Below, piece by piece: positions 57,168 through 64,000 of a stretch of 64,000 bases of DNA; within the stretch, counting starts at the first letter, position 1; the number at the start of each line of letters is the position of its first letter. This DNA is from Nonomuraea angiospora (GTDB taxonomy: Bacteria > Actinomycetota > Actinomycetes > Streptosporangiales > Streptosporangiaceae): NCBI RefSeq assembly GCF_014873145.1, contig NZ_JADBEK010000001.1, positions 11,036,001-11,100,000 of the forward strand, given 5' to 3'. A model generated the notes under the pieces. That model made no database searches and was not told the origin of the DNA. It saw only the letters and a program-made list of their open reading frames with translations. A program made the translations under genes and the position numbers.

Positions 57168-57186
57168 GTTAATAAACCTTCTTAAC
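57168..57186 (-). promoter_or_regulatory. inverted-repeat operator of the GH2 gene
   Basis: GTTAATAAACCTTCTTAAC at 57168-57186 has half-sites GTTAATAA and TTCTTAAC (7 of 8 complementary). It lies 30 bp before the GH2 start in an unusually AT-rich stretch. The shape resembles ROK-family boxes such as those of the chitosanase regulator CsnR. Confidence 0.5.
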
Positions 57187-57278
57187 AAATAAACCGGATC
57201 CCGTAAATGGAGAATTCTCGGGAAGGCGAGGGCCGCCGCGGGCAAGAAGGGGTGTCTATCTCATTCGGGAGTCCTTGA

Positions 57279-57791
57279 GTGATCACTGCCCCTGACGCGT
57301 TCGAAGCGGTCTTCGACGCGCACTACGAGGAGATCCGCCGCTACCTCGGCCGCCGGGTCGGCCTCGACGTGGCCGAGGACCTCGCGGCCGAGACCTTTCT
57401 GATCGCCTTCGATCAGCGCGAGGCGTTCGATCCGTCGTTCGGCGAGATCAGGCCGTGGTTGTACGGCATCGCGACCAACCTGATCGGGCGGCACCGGCGT
57501 ACGGAGGTGCGCCGCTACCGCGCGCTGGCGAGAACCGGGCCGCCGCCCGACGACGACGGGCTCCACGACCGGTTGATCGACCGGCTCGCCGCCGAGGTGA
57601 CGGTCGGGCGGCTGGCCAAGGCGCTCACCAAGCTCTCGGCCGGCGAACGTGACGTGGTGCTGCTGGTGGCGTACGGCGGGCTGGACTACGCCGGGGTGGC
57701 CGCCGCGCTGAGGGTCGCCGAGGGAACGGTCGCCTCGCGGCTGAGCAGGGCCAGGACCAAGCTGCGTGCTGCGCTGGGGGTGGAGGTGTGA
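57279..57791 (+). CDS. ECF-type RNA polymerase sigma factor
   Basis: 170-residue sigma-70 family factor of the extracytoplasmic type. Region 2 has DLAAETFLIAFDQREAFDPS and RPWLYGIATNLIGRHRR; region 4 has LSAGERDVVLLVAYGGLDYA and AEGTVASRLSRARTKL. Overlaps the next gene by one base (TGATG). The pair resembles actinomycete ECF loci in which the downstream membrane protein acts as regulator or target. GTG start at 57279. Confidence 0.9.
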   Translation: MITAPDAFEAVFDAHYEEIRRYLGRRVGLDVAEDLAAETFLIAFDQREAFDPSFGEIRPWLYGIATNLIGRHRRTEVRRYRALARTGPPPDDDGLHDRLIDRLAAEVTVGRLAKALTKLSAGERDVVLLVAYGGLDYAGVAAALRVAEGTVASRLSRARTKLRAALGVEV

Positions 57792-58921
57792 TGAAGGAGT
57801 TCGAGTTCATCGACCGGGTGATGCCGGATGTGCCGCCGCTCTCGCCGGCGCAGCTCGCCGCGGCGCGGGCCCGGCTCACCGAAGCCACCGCCGCCCGCCC
57901 CACTGCCCGCCCCACTGCCCGCCCCACCGCTCGGGCCGCCGCCCGTCCCACCGGTCGGCCTACCGGTCGGACCACTGGCCCCGTGGTGGGGCGGGGCCGC
58001 GGGCGGCGTCCGGTGGCGCACGGCTGGCGGGGGATCGCGCTCGCGGCGATGGCCGTGGTGCTCGTGATCGGCGCGGTCGTCCTCCTGGTGCCCCCGCAGG
58101 GCCGGGAACCGGTCGCCGCCACCCCCGCACAGCTCCTGGACGCGGCGGCCGGCAAGCTGGCGGCGCAGCCCCAGGGCAGCGGCCGCTACTGGTGGCTGGA
58201 GACCGAGGAGGTCCGCCGGACGAAGGGCGGGGAGGGCTTCCTCGTCGAGGAGCGCGGTAAGGACGTGCTGGTCCTCGGGCGGGACGGCGACGGCTACACC
58301 TGGTACGAGGCCGTCTCGGCCAGGCCCTACGGCGCCGAGGCGGTCGAGGCGTGGAAGCGGGCGGGCTCCCCGGAGCTCTGTCCCGCCCGGGACTGCGACC
58401 CCAACCTGCGCTTCTACCCGCAGCGCACGCTGGAGAAGTATCTGACTCTGGCGCCGGGGTGGCAGCCGACCCTGGACGAGCTGCTCGCGCTTCCCCACGA
58501 GGCGAACGCGCTCAGGACCGAGCTCCTGAGGCACCTCTCGCTCGGCTACGACAAGGGTCCGGACGACTGGGTGCGGGAAACGGGGCTCCGGCTCGTCAAG
58601 GATGTCCCGGCGACCCCGGGCACCCGGGCAGCGGCCTACCGCATGCTGGCCGCCCTGCCCGGGGCCCGCGTGCTCGACGACGTACGCGATCCGGCGGGCC
58701 GCCGAGGCGTGACCCTGCAGCTGCGCGTCAACGACGCCGTCCGCGTCCAGCTCGTCATCGACCCGGGGAGCGGCGAGCTGTGGGCGTCCCAGATGGTGGC
58801 GCCCATACGCGGACTTCCGCAGGGCGCCGCGGCGGTGGCCACGATCGTCGTGCGGGCGGCGTGGAGCGACGCCCGGCCGGTGCCGCCGTCCGGCTGCTCG
58901 GACTGCCGAGGCCGGTACTGA
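57791..58921 (+). CDS. CU044_5270-type single-pass membrane protein (ECF partner)
   Basis: 376-residue protein. After about 35 residues comes an Ala/Arg/Pro/Thr repeat (ARPT units; DNA 12-mer repeated at 57893-57928), a basic stretch, then one membrane helix (about residues 79-98, IALAAMAVVLVIGAVVLLV) and a long extracytoplasmic domain. The layout matches the actinomycete CU044_5270 family, usually encoded with an ECF sigma factor, and suggests an anti-sigma or sensor role, although no zinc-binding anti-sigma motif is visible. ATG start at 57791 with GGAGG upstream, coupled to the sigma gene. Confidence 0.82.
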   Translation: MKEFEFIDRVMPDVPPLSPAQLAAARARLTEATAARPTARPTARPTARAAARPTGRPTGRTTGPVVGRGRGRRPVAHGWRGIALAAMAVVLVIGAVVLLVPPQGREPVAATPAQLLDAAAGKLAAQPQGSGRYWWLETEEVRRTKGGEGFLVEERGKDVLVLGRDGDGYTWYEAVSARPYGAEAVEAWKRAGSPELCPARDCDPNLRFYPQRTLEKYLTLAPGWQPTLDELLALPHEANALRTELLRHLSLGYDKGPDDWVRETGLRLVKDVPATPGTRAAAYRMLAALPGARVLDDVRDPAGRRGVTLQLRVNDAVRVQLVIDPGSGELWASQMVAPIRGLPQGAAAVATIVVRAAWSDARPVPPSGCSDCRGRY

Positions 58922-58987
58922 GGCCGGGCCGTCCGCCTCTCGGCCGGCGGCGTCGAACCGATCTTCGGCGCCGTACGTCAAGAGGGC

Positions 58988-59746
58988 ATGACAGCACGCG
59001 TTCTCGCCCTGCTCGCCCTCGTGGCAGGGCTGGTCATGTTCACCGGCGGCACGGCGTCCGCCTGCCAGTGCGTGGAACGGGGCCCGCAGGATCAGATGGA
59101 GAGCGCGGTCGCCGTGTTCGCCGGCACGGTGACGCGGGTCGGCGTGAGCCCGGACGAGAGCGGCGGAGGGCACGTCATCGCCGTCCTCCGCGCCGACCAC
59201 GTCTACAAGGGGCAGGCGCGGGAGTGGTTCCAGGTCTCCACCCGTAGCCAAGGGCCGGCCTGCGGGTACGACTTCGCCGCGGGCTCCCGCCACCTGGTGT
59301 TCGCCGGCGGGCGTGACGAGGCGCTGACCACGTCCAGCTGCTCGGGCAACGCGTCGCTGCCGGCCGGCGACCGGCCGCTGCGGCGGGACGACGGCAACGG
59401 GCTCACCCGTGAGCTGATCGCCGCCCTGGGCACCCCCACCCGGGTCCGCCACACCGGCGCCGCCGAGCCCACCATCGCCGAGCCCACCATCGCCGGGTCG
59501 ACTGCGGCGGGGTCGACTGCGGCGGGGTCGACTGCGGCGGGGTCGACTGCGGCCGGGTCGACTGCGGCCGGGTCGACTGCGGCCGGGTCGACTGCCGCCG
59601 GGTCCGCCGCTGCCAAGTCCGCCGCCACCGAGTCCGCCGGTCCCGACGGGGGCACCGGCGTGCTGGTGGCCGCCCTGGTGGCGGTGGGCGTCGTGGCGCT
59701 GGCGGCGGGAGCCGGGTGGGCGTACCGCAGGCGCTCCTCCTCCTGA
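58988..59746 (+). CDS. secreted, membrane-anchored NTR-like protein with GSTAA repeats
   Basis: 252 residues: a signal peptide ending near ASACQC, a Cys-containing domain of about 120 residues (CQCVER, PACGYDF, SSCSGN) resembling the netrin/TIMP-like fold seen in actinobacterial surface proteins, a repeat stalk of seven GSTAA units, and a C-terminal membrane helix followed by RRRSSS. It would be displayed on the cell surface. Function unknown. The ATG at 58988 lies 66 bp after the ECF partner gene and may share its promoter. Confidence 0.8.
   Translation: MTARVLALLALVAGLVMFTGGTASACQCVERGPQDQMESAVAVFAGTVTRVGVSPDESGGGHVIAVLRADHVYKGQAREWFQVSTRSQGPACGYDFAAGSRHLVFAGGRDEALTTSSCSGNASLPAGDRPLRRDDGNGLTRELIAALGTPTRVRHTGAAEPTIAEPTIAGSTAAGSTAAGSTAAGSTAAGSTAAGSTAAGSTAAGSAAAKSAATESAGPDGGTGVLVAALVAVGVVALAAGAGWAYRRRSSS
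59495..59599 (+). repeat. 15-bp coding tandem repeat, seven copies
   Basis: Seven tandem copies of GGGTCGACTGCGGCG (with C/G variants in the last base and one GCC change) encode GSTAA repeats in the surface-protein stalk. Each unit contains a GTCGAC site. Copy number is likely to vary between strains. Confidence 0.9.
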
Positions 59747-59760
59747 CCGGCGCCGACCTG

Positions 59761-62700
59761 TCAGGTCAGGGTCGGTACGGCGCCGCACTCGGCCCGCTCG
59801 ACCGTGACACCCGGCAGGCCCCTGACCCATCGCCAGGTGATCTCGCCGAGCCGCGCGGCCTGCGGGGGAGTGCGGCCCAGCCCGACGGCGTAGCGGGTCG
59901 ACCGAGGACCGCTCTCGAACGGGCGCGGCCAGGCGTGGACGTCCCGCATCCCGTCCTCCTCCAGGGCGGCGAGCAGGTCCAGCATCCGTCCTCTGACGCG
60001 GCCGAGCGTCGCGTCGAGCTCCTCGGGGCGGTCGGAGCGCACGCTCAGCACCGCCCAGGCCGCGTGGCGCCGATGGAGAGGCGGCGGCGCGAGCAGGTCG
60101 GCGGAGCGGCCGCTCTCGACGAGCTCCCATGCCTGGTAGAGCTCCTGGGTGAGCAGGTCCAGGCCGCCGGGGGTGACCTGGCGCGCGCAGTTGCGTACGG
60201 GGGCGCTGGGCGTCATCACCGCGATCGGGGCCGGCTGGGGCGAGGTGGGGCCGAGGGCGACCGGGTCTCGCCAGTTCCAGGCGGCCCACGTACTGAAGAA
60301 GCGGCTCAGCAGGTCGTCGGCGGGCAGGTCGCCGCTCTCGCGTACGGTGTGCGCGGCCATGACCGCCCAGGCCAGGCCGGGCAGTCCGCCGAACGGGGCC
60401 GAGTCCAGCCCGCGTGCCCGCGCCCACGCCTTCACCCGCCGGGCGAGCAGGGCGAAACGGGCGTGGTGCCCGCCGACGGCGGCGCGGATCGCGTCCGCGT
60501 CGCTGACCGCGCTCAAGGCGATCGCGGCCGCCTCGCCCAGCTCGGCGCGGCGGGCCGGCGCCTGCTCCGGGGGCAGCGATCCGGTGGGGACCACGGTCAG
60601 GTCCACTTCCAGCCCGCCCGTACGGAAGCGCAGGCCCGGCACCCGCGCGCCGATCACCTGGCGCATCCGGTCGAGACCGGGCAGCGCGGCCCGCACCCGG
60701 GCTTCGACCTCGGCCATGTCCGTTTCACCGGGGGGCGCGGTTTGCGCCCGGGCTTCGATCTCGGCCGTGTCCGGTTTGCCGGGCAGCCCGGCCCGCATCC
60801 GGGCCTGGACCTCGGCCGTGTCCGTTTCGCCGGGCAGCGCGGCCACCAGGTCCAGGTCCGCGCCGGGGAGTTCGCAGCCCATGCGCCGGGAGCCGGCGAC
60901 GGACACGACGCCCGGCCGCAGCGCCTCCGCCAGCCGCCGGGTCACCTGATCGGCCGAGGTATCGCGCTGCTCCCTTCCGCCGGTCACCTGATCGGCCGAG
61001 GCGTCGCGAGGCTCCTTTCCACCGGCCGTGGGCTCGGCGATCCAGTGGATCTCGCCCGTGCCCAGGGTGACCCGCGCCCGGGGACGCATGGGCTCGTCCG
61101 CGCGGCGCGACAGCAGCACCAGCTCTCCCACCTGCGCCGTCATCCCGGCCAGGCGGATCGGGTCGTCCGTACGGCCGAGCGTCAGGTGCGGGGTGAAGCC
61201 TTCGGGGCGTCCCTCGCAGCGGGGGAAGCGCCGTTCGAGCGCGCGACGCAGGCGGGCCCAGGGCGCCGGGTCGCCGGCGGCGGGGTCGAGCCAGGCCGTC
61301 GAGTGGTCGCGGTGCCGGAACGTACGCACCCCTTCCAGCCTGGCGGCGAACGGCGCGACCTCGGCGGCCGCCGCGGCCACCAGGGACGCCGCCGCCTCGA
61401 ACTCCGACTCCGGCACGAAGCCGAAGAGCAGGTTGACGTGCGGCGGCCAACGGTCGATCTGCGGATCGTGCGCGCGGCGGACGGCCTGGATCGGCGGCCA
61501 CAGCTCCCGCGGCGGTACCCACGCCACCGCCGTCCGCGCCGTCGGCGGCACGTCGAGCACTCCACCGGGCGCCTCACCGGTAGCGTCGAGCACTCCACCG
61601 GGTGCCTCACCGGTAGCGTCGAGCACTCCACCGGGTGCCTCACCGGTAGCGTCGAGCACTCCACCGGGTGCCTCACCGGTGGCGCAGAACACTCCACCGG
61701 GCGCCTCACCGGTGGCGCCGAGCACCCCGCCGGGCGCCTCGCCGGTGGCGAGCATGCCGCCGGGCTTCCCACCGGTGCCGGCGAGCACCCTGCCGGTCCT
61801 TTCGCGGGGTTCGTCGCCGGTGACGTCCAGGACCGCCTCCACCCCGTAGTGGTCGGAGATGTAGAGCCCCTCGGGGGTGGGCGTGTCGCCGCGCAGGGCC
61901 GCCGAGATCACCCGAGGCCGGCCGCGCAGCAGGATCCGGTCCAGGCGCGAGGCCCGGCCGGACAGGGAGGAGAGCGCCGCCAGCGGGTTGGCGTCCGGGT
62001 CGAAGGTGGGGGTCTGGTCGGGTCCGTGCGCCTCCGTCCAGGCGTCGCGCAGGCCGAGCGCGGACGCGGGGGTGTCCGTGCCGTCGTTGAAGTCGCCCAG
62101 CAGGATCACGTCGCCGTCCACGCCGGCCAGCCCCTCGGCGATCCTGGCCAGCTCCGCCCGCCGCCTGTCCGCGCCGTCGGCGGAATGGTCGCTGGTCAGG
62201 TGGGTGGCGGCCACGACGAGGACGCCGGAGGCGGTGTCCACGGCGATGGCGGCCACCGACTTGTGCGGGCCGAGCTCGTGCCGGGCCGCCTCCCGTACGG
62301 GCAGCCGGCTGAGCAGCAGCAGGCCGCTGTCGTCGACGTCCGGGCCGTACGGGTCGGCGCCGAGGGTGTAGCCGGCGCGTACCCAGGGGGCGGCCAGCAG
62401 CATCGACACCAGCGCGGGCTCGACCTCCTGCAGGGCGATCACGTCGGCGTCGGCCTCCTGCAGGGCCGCGAGGAGCAGGGGACGGCGCCGGGCGGTGTCG
62501 AGGCGATCGCTGTCGTAGCGGTCCCACAGCGTGTTCCACGTCAGCACGCGCGGAGCCGGGATCCCGGAGCGCCCGCGTCCCGTGGCGGGCCGCCATCCGC
62601 CCGCCGGATCCCAGGCGTGCGGGGTCCTGGCCGTGAAGGACGGCGGCCGCAGGCGGCGCGGGTCGCGGGCCCGGCCGGCCTCGCTGGTGTCGACGCGGTC

Positions 62701-62907
62701 CAGGCCCGTGGCGCGGTCCCAGACCAGCTCGCCGTCCGCCTCGACGAACAGCACCCGGTGCCACGGGATGTCGCCGCCCGGGGTGAAGGCGGGCAGCGCG
62801 ACGCGCTTGGGGTCGGCGTTGCGCTGGCCGACTCCGAAGACGAACCGGGACGGGTCGAACCGCGGGTCCCAGCGGATCCGGTGGTAGATCTCCTCGCTGG
62901 TACGCAT
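59761..62907 (-). CDS. multidomain RNA repair protein: MJ1316 + EEP nuclease + 2H phosphoesterase + poly(A) polymerase-like
   Basis: 1048 residues with four parts. Residues 1-75: MJ1316 RNA cyclic-end recognition domain ([18 protein letters not shown]). About 115-370: endonuclease/exonuclease/phosphatase domain with all key motifs ([42 protein letters not shown]). A linker of six [11 protein letters not shown] repeats follows. About 460-620: LigT/2'-5' RNA ligase-like 2H domain ([18 protein letters not shown]). About 690-1040: nucleotidyltransferase with [20 protein letters not shown] and a poly(A)-polymerase-type central domain. It would recognise and process damaged RNA ends, removing cyclic phosphates and adding nucleotides. 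It overlaps the kinase gene upstream (TGATG). The ATG at 62907 begins the MJ1316 domain. Confidence 0.87.
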   Translation of the reverse strand: MRTSEEIYHRIRWDPRFDPSRFVFGVGQRNADPKRVALPAFTPGGDIPWHRVLFVEADGELVWDRATGLDRVDTSEAGRARDPRRLRPPSFTARTPHAWDPAGGWRPATGRGRSGIPAPRVLTWNTLWDRYDSDRLDTARRRPLLLAALQEADADVIALQEVEPALVSMLLAAPWVRAGYTLGADPYGPDVDDSGLLLLSRLPVREAARHELGPHKSVAAIAVDTASGVLVVAATHLTSDHSADGADRRRAELARIAEGLAGVDGDVILLGDFNDGTDTPASALGLRDAWTEAHGPDQTPTFDPDANPLAALSSLSGRASRLDRILLRGRPRVISAALRGDTPTPEGLYISDHYGVEAVLDVTGDEPRERTGRVLAGTGGKPGGMLATGEAPGGVLGATGEAPGGVFCATGEAPGGVLDATGEAPGGVLDATGEAPGGVLDATGEAPGGVLDVPPTARTAVAWVPPRELWPPIQAVRRAHDPQIDRWPPHVNLLFGFVPESEFEAAASLVAAAAAEVAPFAARLEGVRTFRHRDHSTAWLDPAAGDPAPWARLRRALERRFPRCEGRPEGFTPHLTLGRTDDPIRLAGMTAQVGELVLLSRRADEPMRPRARVTLGTGEIHWIAEPTAGGKEPRDASADQVTGGREQRDTSADQVTRRLAEALRPGVVSVAGSRRMGCELPGADLDLVAALPGETDTAEVQARMRAGLPGKPDTAEIEARAQTAPPGETDMAEVEARVRAALPGLDRMRQVIGARVPGLRFRTGGLEVDLTVVPTGSLPPEQAPARRAELGEAAAIALSAVSDADAIRAAVGGHHARFALLARRVKAWARARGLDSAPFGGLPGLAWAVMAAHTVRESGDLPADDLLSRFFSTWAAWNWRDPVALGPTSPQPAPIAVMTPSAPVRNCARQVTPGGLDLLTQELYQAWELVESGRSADLLAPPPLHRRHAAWAVLSVRSDRPEELDATLGRVRGRMLDLLAALEEDGMRDVHAWPRPFESGPRSTRYAVGLGRTPPQAARLGEITWRWVRGLPGVTVERAECGAVPTLT
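61555..61754 (-). repeat. 33-bp coding tandem repeat in the RNA repair protein
   Basis: Six tandem 33-bp units encode [11 protein letters not shown] (first two slightly diverged) as a flexible linker between the nuclease and 2H domains. Near-identity of the central four units indicates recent expansion. Confidence 0.9.
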
Positions 62908-64000
62908 CACGCCTCCAAGGTTCCGTCCACGTCGTCGACCGTGCCGCGCGCCCCGACGTACCAGGTGCGGTGGGCCTGTCCGGGGTACGGCGGGACGAAC
63001 CGGCGCGCCTGCGCGGCCAGCACGTGCGAGGGCACCGGATGGGCGCGGCGGGTGTTGCGCCGGTGCAGCTCGTCCTCCTCCACCAGCACGACCGCGTGCG
63101 TGGTCAGCGCGTCGCGGCGGCGCGCCACGGCGTGGACGAGGGAACGCTGGTGCTGGTTGAGCGAGGTGGCGTCCCACACCACGGTGCCGCCGACGGCCAG
63201 GGCGGCGTCGAGCCGGTCCAACCCCTCGCCGAGCACCTCCCGGTTGGCCCGCTGGTCCGCCCGCGAGCCGCGGGCCTGGCGCAGGTCGTCCAGCGACAGG
63301 TACGCGTCGATCCCCGGCAGGCCCGCCGCGAACGTGCTCTTCCCGCTGCCGGACGGCCCGACCAGCTGCACCAGCCCGGGGAACGGCCTGGAGCGCCACC
63401 GCCAGGTCGCAGCCACGGCCTCCTCGACCGTCGCGATGCGTCCCCTGGCCCAGGAGTCGCGGGCCTCCGCCCAGCACCGGTCGGCCGCCTGCGGGCCGAG
63501 TCCGGCCAGGGCCTCGCGCAGGCCGGCGCGTAACGGCTCCAGCGGCTCCGGGCCGAGCAGCCCGGCGTCCTCGGCGTGCAGGGCCGACCATTCGACCTGC
63601 TCGCGGGCCTGAACGCTCTCCTCGTCCGCGCGTCCGGCCAGCACGGCCGCCGCGACGGCGTGCAGCACGCCCAGGTCGGCGGCCAGCGCCATGCGCCCCA
63701 GCCCGGCCCGCCGCTCCTCGTCCGGGTACGGGCGATGCAGCGCACCGTGCAGCCCGGCCAGATCCGCGACCCGCCGCGCCGCCCGCATGCCCAGCGGCCC
63801 CGCCAGCCGCGCCGCCAGCCCGGCCCGCGGCACGGCGCGCGCCACCACGGCCAGCACCCCTGCCAGCCGGGCATCCCCACACCGGCCGATCGCATCCACC
63901 CGCGCCGCCACTTCGGCCACCGCCTCATGAGCCGTCGCCGCCTCGTGAGCCGTCGCGACCTCGGCCGCCGCCTCCGGAGCCGCCGCCACGTCGGCCGCCG
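62907..64000 (-). CDS. P-loop (AAA/polynucleotide kinase-like) RNA repair kinase, 5' part outside window
   Basis: The frame is open to the right edge, so the start is probably outside. The C-terminal 165 residues are a P-loop kinase: [20 protein letters not shown], then [12 protein letters not shown] and [14 protein letters not shown], as in polynucleotide kinases and Zeta-like kinases. The upstream 190 residues are Ala/Leu/Arg-rich, helical and not recognised. Its stop overlaps the start of the RNA repair fusion, so the two are one translational unit. The likely role is phosphorylating 5'-OH RNA ends during repair. A GTG at 63989 is the first possible start in the window but has no clear ribosome-binding site. 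Confidence 0.82.
   Translation of the reverse strand, partial: AADVAAAPEAAAEVATAHEAATAHEAVAEVAARVDAIGRCGDARLAGVLAVVARAVPRAGLAARLAGPLGMRAARRVADLAGLHGALHRPYPDEERRAGLGRMALAADLGVLHAVAAAVLAGRADEESVQAREQVEWSALHAEDAGLLGPEPLEPLRAGLREALAGLGPQAADRCWAEARDSWARGRIATVEEAVAATWRWRSRPFPGLVQLVGPSGSGKSTFAAGLPGIDAYLSLDDLRQARGSRADQRANREVLGEGLDRLDAALAVGGTVVWDATSLNQHQRSLVHAVARRRDALTTHAVVLVEEDELHRRNTRRAHPVPSHVLAAQARRFVPPYPGQAHRTWYVGARGTVDDVDGTLEA

Noticed and set aside
59716..63612. 1298-codon plus-strand frame opposite the RNA repair gene
   Set aside because: Arg/Gly/Pro-rich shadow; its repeats are only the complement of the linker minisatellite.

Overview
The window is very GC-rich, with strong third-position GC, GTG/TTG starts, ATGA/GTGA gene overlaps, ECF sigma and TetR/LAL/PucR regulators and a large modular type I polyketide synthase. 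This points to a filamentous actinomycete, probably of the Streptosporangiales (Actinomadura or Nonomuraea-like). The genus is inferred and not proven.

Positions 1 to about 46,010 are one biosynthetic gene cluster, cut by the left edge. It has the complete gene set that makes and loads a beta-amino acid starter in macrolactam pathways of the vicenistatin/fluvirucin type: a beta-amino acid adenylating enzyme (44436-45953, VinN-like), a free carrier protein (6734-6982, VinL-like), a PLP decarboxylase (24008-25255, VinO-like), an amino acid ligase that adds a protecting aminoacyl group (7123-8631, VinM-like), a trans-acting acyltransferase (5735-6673, VinK-like) and an aminopeptidase that removes the protecting group (25299-26252, VinJ-like). 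The PKS has a loading ACP, module 1 (KS-AT-DH-ER-KR-ACP) and module 2 (KS-AT-KR-ACP) in one protein (11943-23913, minus), and a last module (KS-AT-DH-ER-KR-ACP-TE) in another (29057-36261, plus). A FabH-like KAS III, a 3-hydroxyacyl-CoA dehydrogenase, a crotonyl-CoA carboxylase/reductase and an acyl-CoA carboxylase subunit would supply ethylmalonyl-type extenders. The 4,6-dehydratase (partial), EvaD/RmlC-type epimerase, DegT aminotransferase and glycosyltransferase would make and attach an amino-L-sugar. Starter, module chemistry and sugar fit a fluvirucin-type 14-membered aminoglycosyl macrolactam if two reducing modules lie left of the window. If not, the ring would be smaller and new.

The cluster carries its own regulators (PucR-type 26504-27559; LAL/LuxR 40087-42930; TetR 36317-37258) and an exporter (37511-39031). 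Helically phased TAGGGG repeats lie upstream of four of its transcription units. Three single-base reading-frame breaks interrupt the two PKS genes, and the DH-ER-KR parts of modules 1 and 5 form an inverted repeat of about 3.25 kb.

From about 46,180 to the right end the genes look unrelated to the cluster: a TetR/membrane-protein operon with a 36-bp palindromic operator, a decayed azl/Lrp locus, aldo/keto reductase-MarR, HxlR-MFS-PPOX, oxidoreductase-XRE, a secreted GH2 exo-beta-glucosaminidase, an ECF sigma pair and a secreted repeat protein. At the right edge is a two-gene RNA repair operon: a four-part fusion (MJ1316 + EEP nuclease + 2H phosphoesterase + poly(A)-polymerase-like nucleotidyltransferase) and a P-loop kinase cut by the window end.
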